From CAZSVE01 sp964610175 (GTDB taxonomy: Bacteria; Pseudomonadota; Gammaproteobacteria; HK1): a stretch of 16,109 nt of DNA. Shown here piece after piece: positions 1-6,571 of the stretch. Made by a program: the position numbers and the translations under genes. The stretch is from the NCBI GenBank assembly GCA_964610175.1, contig CAZSVE010000071.1, forward strand, positions 1-16,109. The letters are read 5' to 3'. Every line of letters begins with the position of its first letter. Within the stretch, counting starts at the first letter, position 1. The notes beneath the pieces were generated by a model. That model saw nothing but the letters and a program-made list of their open reading frames with translations. It did no database searches and was not told the origin of the DNA.

Positions 1-2
1 CA

Positions 3-55
3 CGGGTTTATCCATTCCACTATAAGGAACCTTGACAGGTCAAAACATATCAGTC
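3..55 (+). repeat. Left copy of 53-bp window-terminal inverted repeat
   Basis: These bases match the reverse complement of 16057-16109 at 52 of 53 positions; the only difference is T versus C at about position 16. The repeat contains the small palindrome TTGAC-AG-GTCAA. The two copies point in opposite directions and end the window on both sides. The enclosed region carries core housekeeping genes, so a dispersed repeat at which the contig breaks is likelier than one 16-kb transposon. Confidence 0.9.
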
Positions 56-57
56 TG

Positions 58-160
58 TCATTTTTCGCTGCGCGAGAAAGCTTGTGCATTCGGAATATCT
101 CCAAGGCAGAAGATTCCCATTCGGCTCCGATCAGGGCAGGTCTCGCGCAGCGAAAAATGA
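58..160. repeat. Inverted repeat, 20-bp perfect arms
   Basis: Bases 58-77 and 141-160 are exact reverse complements (20 of 20, TCATTTTTCGCTGCGCGAGA on the left arm) separated by 63 bp. No convincing ORF is enclosed. It lies directly inside the 53-bp terminal repeat and may be part of the same composite element. It could form a long stem-loop or be a small non-autonomous element. Confidence 0.8.
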
Positions 161-260
161 TACATATCAAGTCAACCGGGAATCTTTGGTTACGGCCTTG
201 CCGGATCAGTCCGTTACCCGGAAAATTTTCGACAAAACGATCGAAAAATTCAGAAAATGA

Positions 261-341
261 TGTCATTTCGAGCAAAGCGAGAAATCTCGAGCGCTGAATC
301 TATCTCGGCCTTGAAGATTTCTCCCTGCGGTCGAAATGACA
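261..341. repeat. Palindromic MITE-like element starting TGTCATTTCGAG
   Basis: Arms 261-287 and 315-341 form an imperfect inverted repeat. The left arm begins TGTCATTTCGAGC and the right arm ends GGTCGAAATGACA, with AGAAATCT/AGATTTCT at the inner ends. Short palindromes beginning TGTCATTTCGAG are, from general knowledge, widespread intergenic repeats in several bacterial phyla. No protein is encoded. Confidence 0.75.
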
Positions 342-453
342 GACGTAGTTGAAATAGAAAGATTTTTGGCTCCGGCCAGGCCGGATTGGGTTTTATTGAT
401 GCCGATTCGTTCGGGTTCGATCAGCCTGGGGCTACAATTTTATTCAATCATCA

Positions 454-605
454 GCGAAGCTTCGCCTCGAACCCACAAAATCGTTTTTTTGATAAGACGC
501 AATTCATTCGCGAAGCGAACATGTTAGCGCTTCGCGCCAAGGTTGACAGGGGGTGGGCTTTGATATCTGCCCCGGTTTTTCAAAATTTTTATTTTTCGAT
601 ACCTC
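454..605. repeat. REP-like hairpin and dispersed repeat fragment
   Basis: This stretch holds the perfect palindrome GCGAAGCTTCGC (454-465). It also holds a hairpin with 9-bp arms CGCGAAGCG (509-517) and CGCTTCGCG (528-536) around a 10-base loop. The segment GAACATGTTAGCGCTTCGCGCC recurs in altered form at about 5497-5518 and 10632-10653. The downstream part up to TTTTTCGATACCT (about 605) also resembles 5519-5580. The upstream region of the large exoprotein gene is therefore built from mobile repeat material. Confidence 0.65.
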
Positions 606-639
606 AAGGAAATACACCAACCAATTCGGGAGAAAGCAC

Positions 640-2967
640 ATGTCCGATATCGGATCGAACATCCATACACGAGAAGAGCTACACCTCGATAACTACAGGA
701 CGAGCAGAATCGACCACAGATACGATCAGGACTGGTTCCGTATCTACCTGAGGGCGGGCCAGCGGGTGCGCTTCGACCTGGAAGGCAGCCCCACGGGGCG
801 CGGCACCCTGAGCGATACCTATCTGCGGGGTATCTACAACGGCAGCGGCTCTCGACTCGGCGGAACCACCAACGATGATGGGGGGACAAGCACCAACTCC
901 CGCGTGACCTTCACCGCCTCCTCGTCTGGGAACTACTACGTCGCCGCTGGCGCCTACAGCAGCCGAACCGGGAGCTATCGACTCACGGCCACAAGCTTGG
1001 GGAGATCGCCGACAGGCAGACCGGATCTGATTATTTCCTCCGGCAATGCCACAGGCAGCTTCACCAGCGGCGGAAGGGTTACGGCGAATGTGACGCTGGG
1101 GAATCAAGGTGCTTCCACCAGCAGCACGTTCTATACCCGGTATTACCTTTCCACGAACAGCTCGATTACGACCAGCGATACCTATCTGGATTATGACACC
1201 ACGTATGGTCTATCCGGGGGCAGCAGCACCGGTGAATCGGAATCGTTCAATCTGCCGACCAATCTGACCTCCGGGAGAACCTATTACATCGGCGCCATTG
1301 TCGATTACGACGGCAGGGTTAGCGAATCCAACGAATCCAACAACGCCAGGGTGCTCAGGAGCTTTACGGTACCGTCGCTGACCGACGACTTCAGCCAAAA
1401 CACAAGAACCCAAGGCCGTTTGAGTCTGGGCAGTAACGCAACCGGTAACATCGAACGCAGCGGGGACCAGGATTGGTTCCGAATCCGTTTGAACCAGGGT
1501 CAGCAGGTGCGTTTCGATCTGGAAGGCAGCCCCACTGGGCGTGGCACCCTGCGAGATACCTATCTGCGGGGCATCTACGACAGCAGCGGCAGCCAGCTCA
1601 GCGGCACCACCAACGATGATGGCGGGACGAGCACCAATTCCCGCGTGACCTTCACCGCTTCCCGAACCGGAGATTATTACGTTTCCGCAGGGGCCTACAG
1701 TGGAACGGGAACCTATCGATTGACGGCCACGGCTTTGGGCAGCACACAACCTCCTTCCCCGCCGCCATCTTCGACCGATGATTTCAGTGCGAATACGGGG
1801 ACTCGAGGCCGTTTGAGTTTGGGTGGCAACACGACCGGCAATATCGAGAGAAGCGGGGACCAGGATTGGTTCCGAATCCGTTTGAACCAGGGTCAGCGGG
1901 TGCGCTTCGATCTGGAAGGCCGCCCCACCGGACGCGGTACCCTGAGCGATACCTATCTGCGGGGCATCTACGACAGCAGTGGCAATCAGATTGGCGGAAC
2001 CACCAACGATGACGGTGGGACAGGAACCAACTCGCGGGTGGATTTCACAGCGAATCGGACCGGAGATTACTACGTCGCTGCGGGCGCCTACAGCAGCCGG
2101 ACGGGGACTTACCGGTTAGCGGTTTCTTCGATCGGTACTACCACACCATCGCAACCGACGATACTAAGTATCGCTGCTACGGGTGCGGATAAAAACGAAG
2201 GCAACAACGGCAACACGCCGTTCACGTTTACGGTCACGCGCAGCGGTAACACCAGCGGCAGCTCGTCTGCCTATTGGACGGTATCTGGACATGGAAGCAA
2301 TGCGGCCAGTGGCAGCGATTTCACCAGTGGCAGTTTCCCAGGTAGTAGGGTGACATTCGCACCGGGCGAGACAAGGAAAACGGTTACGGTGTATGTGTCA
2401 GGTGATACTTCAGTGGAATTGAATGAGAATTTCAGAGTACAGCTGTCGAATTCCAGTGGGGCGGCGATTGGAACGAGTACAGCGTATGGGACGATTCGTA
2501 ATGAAGATTCATTCTTTGATTACCTCAGCCGGGCTGCTGCTTATGTAGCTACAGGTGCCAGGTCAGCCCTTGATTGGACTATGGATAATATCAGATCTGC
2601 CCTGACTACTAAGTATAATAATGGAACAAAATATCTGGCGTATGTAACGTCACCAACTGTAGATATACCTCATCCTTATACATTTGGATTAACAAGTACA
2701 AGTATAGGGGCAACCGCGTATTTTGATATCGCAGACATCATGGGCATCACTCAAGAAGGACGTGGCGGTTATGCGGGTAATGAAAACGGGTGGGTTACTA
2801 CTTGGATTGATGCCGAAGCATCTCTGTTGTCCCTCGGAGCTGGATATAGTCCGGTTGGGATAGTGGAAATTGAAGATATTGATGTTTTTGAGACTGATCC
2901 AACACGGCAGTTCGATCTATCTCTAGGCTCCGTAGAATTTCGGGGACTTACATTTAGTACGGACTAA
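640..2967 (+). CDS. Large modular secreted protein, N-terminal part (PPC/CARDB/Calx-beta)
   Basis: This ORF encodes 775 residues of an extracellular multidomain protein. The ATG at 640 is preferred over an in-frame start at 553 because GGGAG lies 7 bases upstream. Domains in order are: PPC-like beta-sandwich (residues about 15-120, with QDWFRI and VRFDLEG), CARDB (126-243, RPDLIISSG through SESNESNN), second PPC (247-367), third PPC (379-497) and Calx-beta (505-623, ending ELNENFRVQLSNSSG). Residues 624-775 form a region I cannot name. There is no Sec signal peptide, which fits type I secretion through the C-terminal RTX part encoded downstream. The ORF ends at a TAA at 2965-2967, just after an apparent one-base frameshift, and coding similarity continues in another frame. 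Likely roles are adhesion or an exoenzyme scaffold; no catalytic domain is visible. Confidence 0.85.
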   Translation: MSDIGSNIHTREELHLDNYRTSRIDHRYDQDWFRIYLRAGQRVRFDLEGSPTGRGTLSDTYLRGIYNGSGSRLGGTTNDDGGTSTNSRVTFTASSSGNYYVAAGAYSSRTGSYRLTATSLGRSPTGRPDLIISSGNATGSFTSGGRVTANVTLGNQGASTSSTFYTRYYLSTNSSITTSDTYLDYDTTYGLSGGSSTGESESFNLPTNLTSGRTYYIGAIVDYDGRVSESNESNNARVLRSFTVPSLTDDFSQNTRTQGRLSLGSNATGNIERSGDQDWFRIRLNQGQQVRFDLEGSPTGRGTLRDTYLRGIYDSSGSQLSGTTNDDGGTSTNSRVTFTASRTGDYYVSAGAYSGTGTYRLTATALGSTQPPSPPPSSTDDFSANTGTRGRLSLGGNTTGNIERSGDQDWFRIRLNQGQRVRFDLEGRPTGRGTLSDTYLRGIYDSSGNQIGGTTNDDGGTGTNSRVDFTANRTGDYYVAAGAYSSRTGTYRLAVSSIGTTTPSQPTILSIAATGADKNEGNNGNTPFTFTVTRSGNTSGSSSAYWTVSGHGSNAASGSDFTSGSFPGSRVTFAPGETRKTVTVYVSGDTSVELNENFRVQLSNSSGAAIGTSTAYGTIRNEDSFFDYLSRAAAYVATGARSALDWTMDNIRSALTTKYNNGTKYLAYVTSPTVDIPHPYTFGLTSTSIGATAYFDIADIMGITQEGRGGYAGNENGWVTTWIDAEASLLSLGAGYSPVGIVEIEDIDVFETDPTRQFDLSLGSVEFRGLTFSTD
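1459..1897 (+). repeat. Intragenic 46-bp direct repeats in PPC modules 2 and 3
   Basis: Bases 1459-1504 and 1852-1897 are identical over 46 nt (start AGCGGGGACCAGGATTGGTT), 393 bp apart (131 codons). They encode SGDQDWFRIRLNQGQ in the second and third PPC domains. The identity points to recent module duplication or gene conversion. Homologous recombination between them would add or delete one PPC module in frame. Confidence 0.9.
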
Positions 2968-3770
2968 CGGGGGTTAGCGCAGGGACATCATTTGGACTCA
3001 ATCTAATAGATCTTTCGGTGAATGTCGGTAGATTTGAATTCGATTATCAAAACCTTGCCCAGTCTGTGACAAGCGCATTTTCGACGAGATCACAGGACAC
3101 GGCATCTGATCGAATCATCCAAGCGTTTGCGGGTCTAACGAATTCCTTTCACCGGTTTACACCGGTTGATGGAATTGCAGGAACTAGTGGTGACAATAGT
3201 GATTTGAGAGGAACAAGTCAGGATGATTCTATTGATGGACTTGGTGGGAATGACACGATCTACGGTATAGGGGGAAATGATATCTTAAATGGCAATGCTG
3301 GGAATGATAATCTGTATGGGGGTACCGGTAATGACACATATAGATATCTTCGCGATGAGGGCGCGGACATAATCAATGAACAAGGCTCTAGGAGCGACTC
3401 GGATACGCTGGAAATATGGGACGATAACAGCTTTATGGACATCAGTGATTCTATAGATCTCGATAACTTCAACGATCTACGATATATGAAATCAGGCAAT
3501 GATCTGGTCATCAATCTTGATATTCGGGGAGCAATGTGGACCCGTGATTACAACAGCGGCCGCGTCACCATCGCCAACCAGGGGACAGCGAGCAGCCAGG
3601 TGGAGCAGCTCAAGCTGTACGACGATGACAGCCAATTGATTGCCGGGACGATAGACCTGACCTCCGTCTGGAACGTTGTTCAACGCGAATCGGTCACTTC
3701 TCTGTCGAGGCTCACCTTTGGGTCTACACCTGACACGGATGGCTTGTATAAGGCATTGGCGGTGGCGTAG
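2958..3770 (+). CDS. C-terminal RTX part of the same exoprotein (frameshifted)
   Basis: This is the continuation of the preceding gene in a different frame. The open frame begins after a TAG at 2955-2957. Its first residues (YGLTGVSAGTSFGLNLIDLS) read as natural protein and join smoothly to the end of the upstream ORF. If translated alone it could start at GTG 3018 (250 residues), but no convincing ribosome site is seen there. Counting from that GTG, residues 63-110 hold four RTX nonapeptides of GGNDTIYGI type, which bind Ca2+ after export. The segment around RVTIANQGTASSQVEQLKLY resembles the haemolysin-type calcium-binding protein-related C-terminal domain. The RTX block and C-terminus probably carry the type I secretion signal. 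With one base restored near 2958 the whole protein would be about 1,040 residues. Confidence 0.8.
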   Translation, partial: YGLTGVSAGTSFGLNLIDLSVNVGRFEFDYQNLAQSVTSAFSTRSQDTASDRIIQAFAGLTNSFHRFTPVDGIAGTSGDNSDLRGTSQDDSIDGLGGNDTIYGIGGNDILNGNAGNDNLYGGTGNDTYRYLRDEGADIINEQGSRSDSDTLEIWDDNSFMDISDSIDLDNFNDLRYMKSGNDLVINLDIRGAMWTRDYNSGRVTIANQGTASSQVEQLKLYDDDSQLIAGTIDLTSVWNVVQRESVTSLSRLTFGSTPDTDGLYKALAVA

Positions 3771-3846
3771 GCGTTCGGGGATTTTTGCCTCGCTTTGCAG
3801 GGCAATATGATTTGGCGCGGCGAGATCATTCACCAGGAGAATTACC

Positions 3847-4065
3847 ATGAGCATGGCCGTATCCGTTCATCTTCCGGACAAACTGGCATACGAACTCGGC
3901 AAGGTGGCCGGCGAAACCGAGGATTCCGTGTCTCTTGTGGTGCAAAAGGCGCTGGAGAATTATTTCGAGGAACAGGAGGATTCGCGGATTGCCCTGGATC
4001 GCCTGCATGATCTGGCCGACCCGGTGATCTCCATGGAAGAGATGAGGTTGGAAGTTGGCCTATAG
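3847..4065 (+). CDS. Ribbon-helix-helix antitoxin (CopG/RelB-like)
   Basis: This 72-residue protein has the layout of an RHH antitoxin. A short N-terminal strand (AVSVHLPDKLAYELG) is followed by two helices (TEDSVSLVVQKALENYFEEQED), and an acidic C-terminal tail would wrap the toxin. AGGAG at 3835-3839 lies 7 bases before the ATG; a second ATG at 3853 is possible. The 3' end overlaps the downstream toxin gene by 11 bp, as usual for type II modules. The family would neutralise the RelE/ParE-type toxin and repress the shared promoter. The exact subfamily cannot be fixed from the sequence alone. Confidence 0.85.
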   Translation: MSMAVSVHLPDKLAYELGKVAGETEDSVSLVVQKALENYFEEQEDSRIALDRLHDLADPVISMEEMRLEVGL

Positions 4066-4312
4066 GATTACCTTCAAGAAATCCGTGGCCCGTGATCTCC
4101 GAAGGATCGGCCGGACCGAGGCCGAGCGTGTGTTATCCGTATTGGCGAAGGAACTTCCCCGTAACGCAACGTTGTGTCCCGAACTGAAGGGAAAATTCGC
4201 CGGACTGCGAAAGTTTCGCGTCGGGAATTACCGGATAATTTTTGCAATCATGGATGATTCCGTGCTGGTAACGAGAATCGGACATCGGCGCGACGTGTAC
4301 AAAACTTTATGA
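4055..4312 (+). CDS. RelE/ParE-family toxin
   Basis: This 85-residue basic protein has the RelE/ParE fold signature: an N-terminal helical hairpin (FKKSVARDLRRIGRTEAERVL) followed by LKGKFAGLRKFRVGNYRIIF and the C-terminal GHRRDVYK. Family members are mRNA interferases (RelE) or gyrase poisons (ParE); the sequence alone does not decide which. The likely start is TTG at 4055, inside the end of the antitoxin gene. No ATG is available near the N-terminus, and MAYRITFKKS matches normal family N-termini. Low start-codon efficiency plus the overlap would keep toxin below antitoxin. Confidence 0.85.
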   Translation: MAYRITFKKSVARDLRRIGRTEAERVLSVLAKELPRNATLCPELKGKFAGLRKFRVGNYRIIFAIMDDSVLVTRIGHRRDVYKTL

Positions 4313-4360
4313 TTGATTTCGCGCGGCGAAATTATTACACCACCCAAGGAAACCATCACC

Positions 4361-4837
4361 ATGCCCTACCAAAATATCGACGCATCCCTCTCCCCCGAGG
4401 ATATCAAGGCCATCAAGGACGCCTTCGCGCTCATTGCCGAAAAAATGCCATTTCTGGTGGAACTGACGGTGAAGGAGCGCCGGAGCACCTTCAAGGCGGG
4501 ACCGGATAGCGTCTCGTTCATCCAAAACGCCCTGAACGCCGCCCAGGACCATCCCGACATTCTTCCCGCCGGTTTTGGCATGGAGGCGTTCAAGAATGAC
4601 GTGGATCTCTTCACGGTGCTGACCGATATCGGCACGATTGCGGCGTCGGTGGCCTCCGAGATAGATGACACGCGCCTCGCGGTGGGCGGCGAGGCCATGC
4701 AGGAGGCGATCCGGGTCTACGATTACGTGAAGACGGCGGCCAAGACCACGCCGGGCATGAAACCGGTGGCGGATCAGTTGGCGGAACGCTTCAAACGGGC
4801 GAAGAGACACAAGAAATCGCCCGAGCCGGAGGCGTGA
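4361..4837 (+). CDS. Conserved hypothetical protein, 158 residues
   Basis: The start at 4361 (MPYQNIDASLSPEDIKAIKD) is preferred over an in-frame ATG at 4313 because AAGGA lies 10 bases upstream and the extra N-terminus derives from the repeated leader. The protein is mostly helical and soluble, with no signal peptide, membrane segment or catalytic motif that I can see. From memory it resembles an uncharacterised family found in environmental bacteria with a LSPED...PFLV.LT..ERR core; I cannot assign a function. The C-terminus is basic (RFKRAKRHKK). Its TGA stop overlaps a GTG (GTGA) that opens the heptapeptide-repeat frame downstream, so the two may be translationally coupled. Confidence 0.7.
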   Translation: MPYQNIDASLSPEDIKAIKDAFALIAEKMPFLVELTVKERRSTFKAGPDSVSFIQNALNAAQDHPDILPAGFGMEAFKNDVDLFTVLTDIGTIAASVASEIDDTRLAVGGEAMQEAIRVYDYVKTAAKTTPGMKPVADQLAERFKRAKRHKKSPEPEA

Positions 4838-5289
4838 CGGGGCCGGTGGCGCAATGGCGGGCGCCGGGGACGCGGGGATGGGTTCGAGGGACGTGGCGGT
4901 GGAGCGCCGGATATGGACTGCGGGTGTTGGGGAGGGATGGTTGCGTCGTGGATACGCGCCGCTTCGTGATGGGAACCCGGCGGAGAGTGGTCAAGACTCT
5001 CGGTCGAGTGATTGGAACTCATCGATGAGTGATAAAGACTCTCTGTCGAGTTATCAGAACTAACCGGAGCGTGGTAAAGACTATCCGTTTAGTGATGAGG
5101 ACTCGACGATGAGTCTTTGCCATGCTCCGGTGAATGGTGAACACGCAACGGCGCGTGATGGAAACTCTTCGCCGCGTGGTAAGGACTCTCGATTGCGTGG
5201 CGAGGATTCTCCGTTGCGTTCACTATTTTATTCATCGTGATATCTCCGAATTACTGAACCTCCATAATCTCGAAATGGCAGAAGAATGA
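4834..5289 (+). pseudogene. Heptapeptide-repeat gene with three in-frame TGA stops
   Basis: One frame runs from GTG 4834, which overlaps the previous stop as GTGA, to TGA 5287-5289, which overlaps the hicB-like start as ATGA. Throughout it reads as a 7-residue repeat of the type RRVVKTL, GRVIGTH, CRVIRTN, RLVMRTR, RRVMETL, RRVVRTL, ending HRDISELLNLHNLEMAEE. Hydrophobic positions spaced 3-4-3 suggest an amphipathic or coiled-coil helix. Three stops interrupt it (near 5029, 5110 and 5131). All are TGA, and all fall where other units mostly carry Arg, consistent with CGA to TGA transitions. Without readthrough only the first 64 residues would be made. Another frame gives a DS-rich heptad with one TAA, so the coding frame is inferred mainly from the overlaps at both ends. 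Confidence 0.5.
4869..5225. repeat. Degenerate 21-bp tandem array, 17 units
   Basis: Seventeen consecutive units of exactly 21 bp can be laid end to end. Examples are GACTCTCGGTCGAGTGATTGG (without its last base) at 4995, the unit at 5037 opening GACTCTCTGTCGAG, the one at 5184 opening GACTCTCGATTGCG and the one at 5205 opening GATTCTCCGTTGCG. Most units share (G/A)A(C/A)TC, a CG near position 8 and GTG near position 14. The period never slips, which suggests selection to keep frame (21 = 7 codons). The first units are GC-rich and the later ones less so. There is no repeat/spacer alternation, so this is not CRISPR. Confidence 0.85.
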
Positions 5290-5312
5290 AAGACTACTAC
5301 ATCGATATTTTT

Positions 5313-5703
5313 GGTTCATCCGGGAAAAGCATACTTTTTCCTGGAAGCCCTTGATCTTCGGCTTGAAGGATTCCATGGCACGGCATTGCCGCGATTAAGT
5401 TAAAAACCACTATTTTATTGCCATCCCTGGCGACTGGATTCCGGCATTCCCTGCCGGAATGACGGAAGAGTAGTTTCCGAAGGTTGGGATAGCGGGAAAC
5501 ATGATAGCGTTTCGCGCCAAAATTCAAGGGGGTGTAGGCCTCATTGCAAACATTAAAGATCTGCGTTTTTTCGATACCTTGATTTCATTCATACCCCTCC
5601 GTCATTCCGTCGGGGAATGCCGGAATCCAATCGCCAGGGATGGCAATAAAATACCTTACGATAGTAGAACCGTCTCTCGAAGTACGCATTTACCGGAAGA
5701 ACC
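5313..5703. mobile_element. 391-bp non-autonomous element (MITE) with TIRs and 8-bp target duplication
   Basis: The element begins GGTTCATCCGGGAAAAGCAT and its right end, read as reverse complement, begins GGTTCTTCCGGTAAATGCGT. The terminal repeats match at 20 of 24 positions including a TACTT that follows. It is flanked by direct copies of ATATTTTT (5305-5312 and 5704-5711). Removing the element plus one copy restores the hicB reading frame exactly. It encodes no transposase. Inside it lies a second inverted repeat (5411-5463/5601-5653) and a REP-like segment, so it may be nested. The 8-bp duplication and GGTTC ends do not let me assign an IS family. Confidence 0.85.
5411..5653. repeat. Internal 53-bp inverted repeat of the CGGAATGAC type
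   Basis: Bases 5411-5463 match the reverse complement of 5601-5653 at 50 of 53 positions. The core reads CTGGATTCCGGCATTCC and ends GGAATGAC. The motif resembles the common intergenic palindromic repeats that carry GTCATTCCGGC. Between the arms lies a segment (5497-5580) related to sequence upstream of the exoprotein gene (518-605). Confidence 0.85.
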
Positions 5704-5951
5704 ATATTTTTTACAGCGAACAGGATGAAGGGTATGTTGCCGATATCCCGGATCTGAAGGCATGTTCGGCCTTCGGCGAAACGCCGGACCGGGCGCTGGC
5801 GGAGGTGTTGGCGGCCAAGGAAAGCTGGTTGGCGGCGGCAAGGTCGAATGGCAAGACCATCCCAGCGCCGAAATATCGTCCAATCATCTATCGGAGCGCG
5901 GCATAAAATTCTGGAGAATAGAATGAAACAGGAAAAATAAAGGAAAAACCC

Positions 5952-6314
5952 ATGGGCATGACACACGTTACGGTCACCATCAGAAATCCCGCGGATACCG
6001 AGCGATCCTGGGAAGGTCTTTTTCTTGTGGATACGGGGGCCACGGATTCTTTGGCGCCTCGGAAGCATCTGGATGCCATGGGGCTGGAGTCAATGGGAAA
6101 GCGAACCTATGAGCTTGCCGATGGCAGCGAGTCGAGGCTGGATATTGGACCCGCGATCTTTGAATTCATGGGCGATGCGACAGCCGGCACGGTCATTTTC
6201 GGGGACGACGACGCGGAACCGATTCTCGGCGTAACGGCCCTGGAGTCCGTGGGGATCGAGGTCGACCCCCGCAACCAAGGGCTAAAGCGGCTTCCGGCGG
6301 TGCGGTTGAAATAG
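5952..6314 (+). CDS. Retropepsin-like (clan AA) aspartic protease family protein
   Basis: This 120-residue protein has a single aspartic protease motif, LVDTGATDSLAP, with the catalytic D27-T28-G29 triplet, and a later hydrophobic-Gly element (PILGVTALESVGIEVDP, residues about 89-105) typical of retropepsin-like proteins that act as homodimers. No signal peptide or membrane segment is present, so it is probably cytoplasmic. AGGA at 5941-5944 sits 7 bases before ATG 5952; ATG 5958 is an alternative. It follows the hicB-like gene by 45 bp and precedes a terminator, so it is the last gene of the cluster. The substrate is unknown; bacterial members are often uncharacterised genes in accessory regions. 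Confidence 0.8.
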   Translation: MGMTHVTVTIRNPADTERSWEGLFLVDTGATDSLAPRKHLDAMGLESMGKRTYELADGSESRLDIGPAIFEFMGDATAGTVIFGDDDAEPILGVTALESVGIEVDPRNQGLKRLPAVRLK

Positions 6315-6326
6315 AAGCCGACAACC

Positions 6327-6552
6327 ATGCAAAACAGTGACCTTTTCACGGACGGGATTAGCACTCTCGCCTGGAACGGCGATTTCGACATCACGCTGCT
6401 GCCGTATTCCCGGACGACGGGGGAAAAATGCCCCCGCGCCGGAAGAATCCCGAGGAATAAAAGTGGACCGGGAAAAATTATTGCGAGATATTGCCAGCCT
6501 GACCGGTAATCCGAATCTGCGTCACACCGACATTCGGATCGCCGCCGCATAG
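6327..6552 (+). other. Short ORF remnants between protease gene and terminator
   Basis: Three overlapping small frames are visible. The first starts at ATG 6327 (60 residues, MQNSDLFTDGISTLAWNGDF at its start). The second is a ten-residue frame at 6428 (MPPRRKNPEE). The third is a 29-residue frame from GTG 6463 (VDREKLLRDIASLTGNPNLR at its start) with GAGGA 6 bases upstream. None matches a family I recognise. The mixture of plausible fragments in different frames suggests a decayed gene, though the 29-residue frame could be a genuine small protein. Confidence 0.3.
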
Positions 6553-6571
6553 TCATCACCAACCCGACCGA

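Larger units (their letters stand above)
3808..4363 (+). repeat. Duplicated leader segments before the antitoxin and hypothetical genes
   Basis: The sequence upstream of the antitoxin gene (3808-3850) and the one upstream of the hypothetical gene (4314-4363) share TGATTT-S-GCGCGGCGA followed by an ATCATT/ATTATT step, CACC, an AGGA ribosome site and CCATG. They differ by a few substitutions and small gaps. Each copy carries the ribosome site of the following gene, so these look like related 5' leaders rather than chance similarity. Confidence 0.55.
5286..5906 (+). pseudogene. HicB-like antitoxin gene interrupted by a MITE
   Basis: Bases 5286-5312 encode MKDYYIDIF, and 5713-5906 encode YSEQDEGYVADIPDLKACSA and onward to KYRPIIYRSAA. 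Joined, they give a complete 73-residue HicB-like antitoxin of the short type (usual N-terminus like MKDYYI.IFYSEEDGGYIADIPDL). The 391 bp between are an inserted element. After insertion a new in-frame ATG at 5640, inside the element, could give an 88-residue protein with a foreign 23-residue N-terminus (MAIKYLTIVEPSLEVRIY and onward), but no good ribosome site is seen for it. The original start overlaps the preceding stop as ATGA. No hicA toxin gene is visible on either side, so this is either an orphan antitoxin or its partner is one of the other cluster genes. Confidence 0.8.

Noticed and set aside
543..569. TTGACA promoter for the exoprotein gene
   Set aside because: A -35-like box is present, but no acceptable -10 box occurs at 16-18 bases and it lies inside a dispersed repeat.
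4869..5225. CRISPR array
   Set aside because: Units are 21 bp, directly adjacent and degenerate, with no conserved repeat/spacer alternation and no cas genes.
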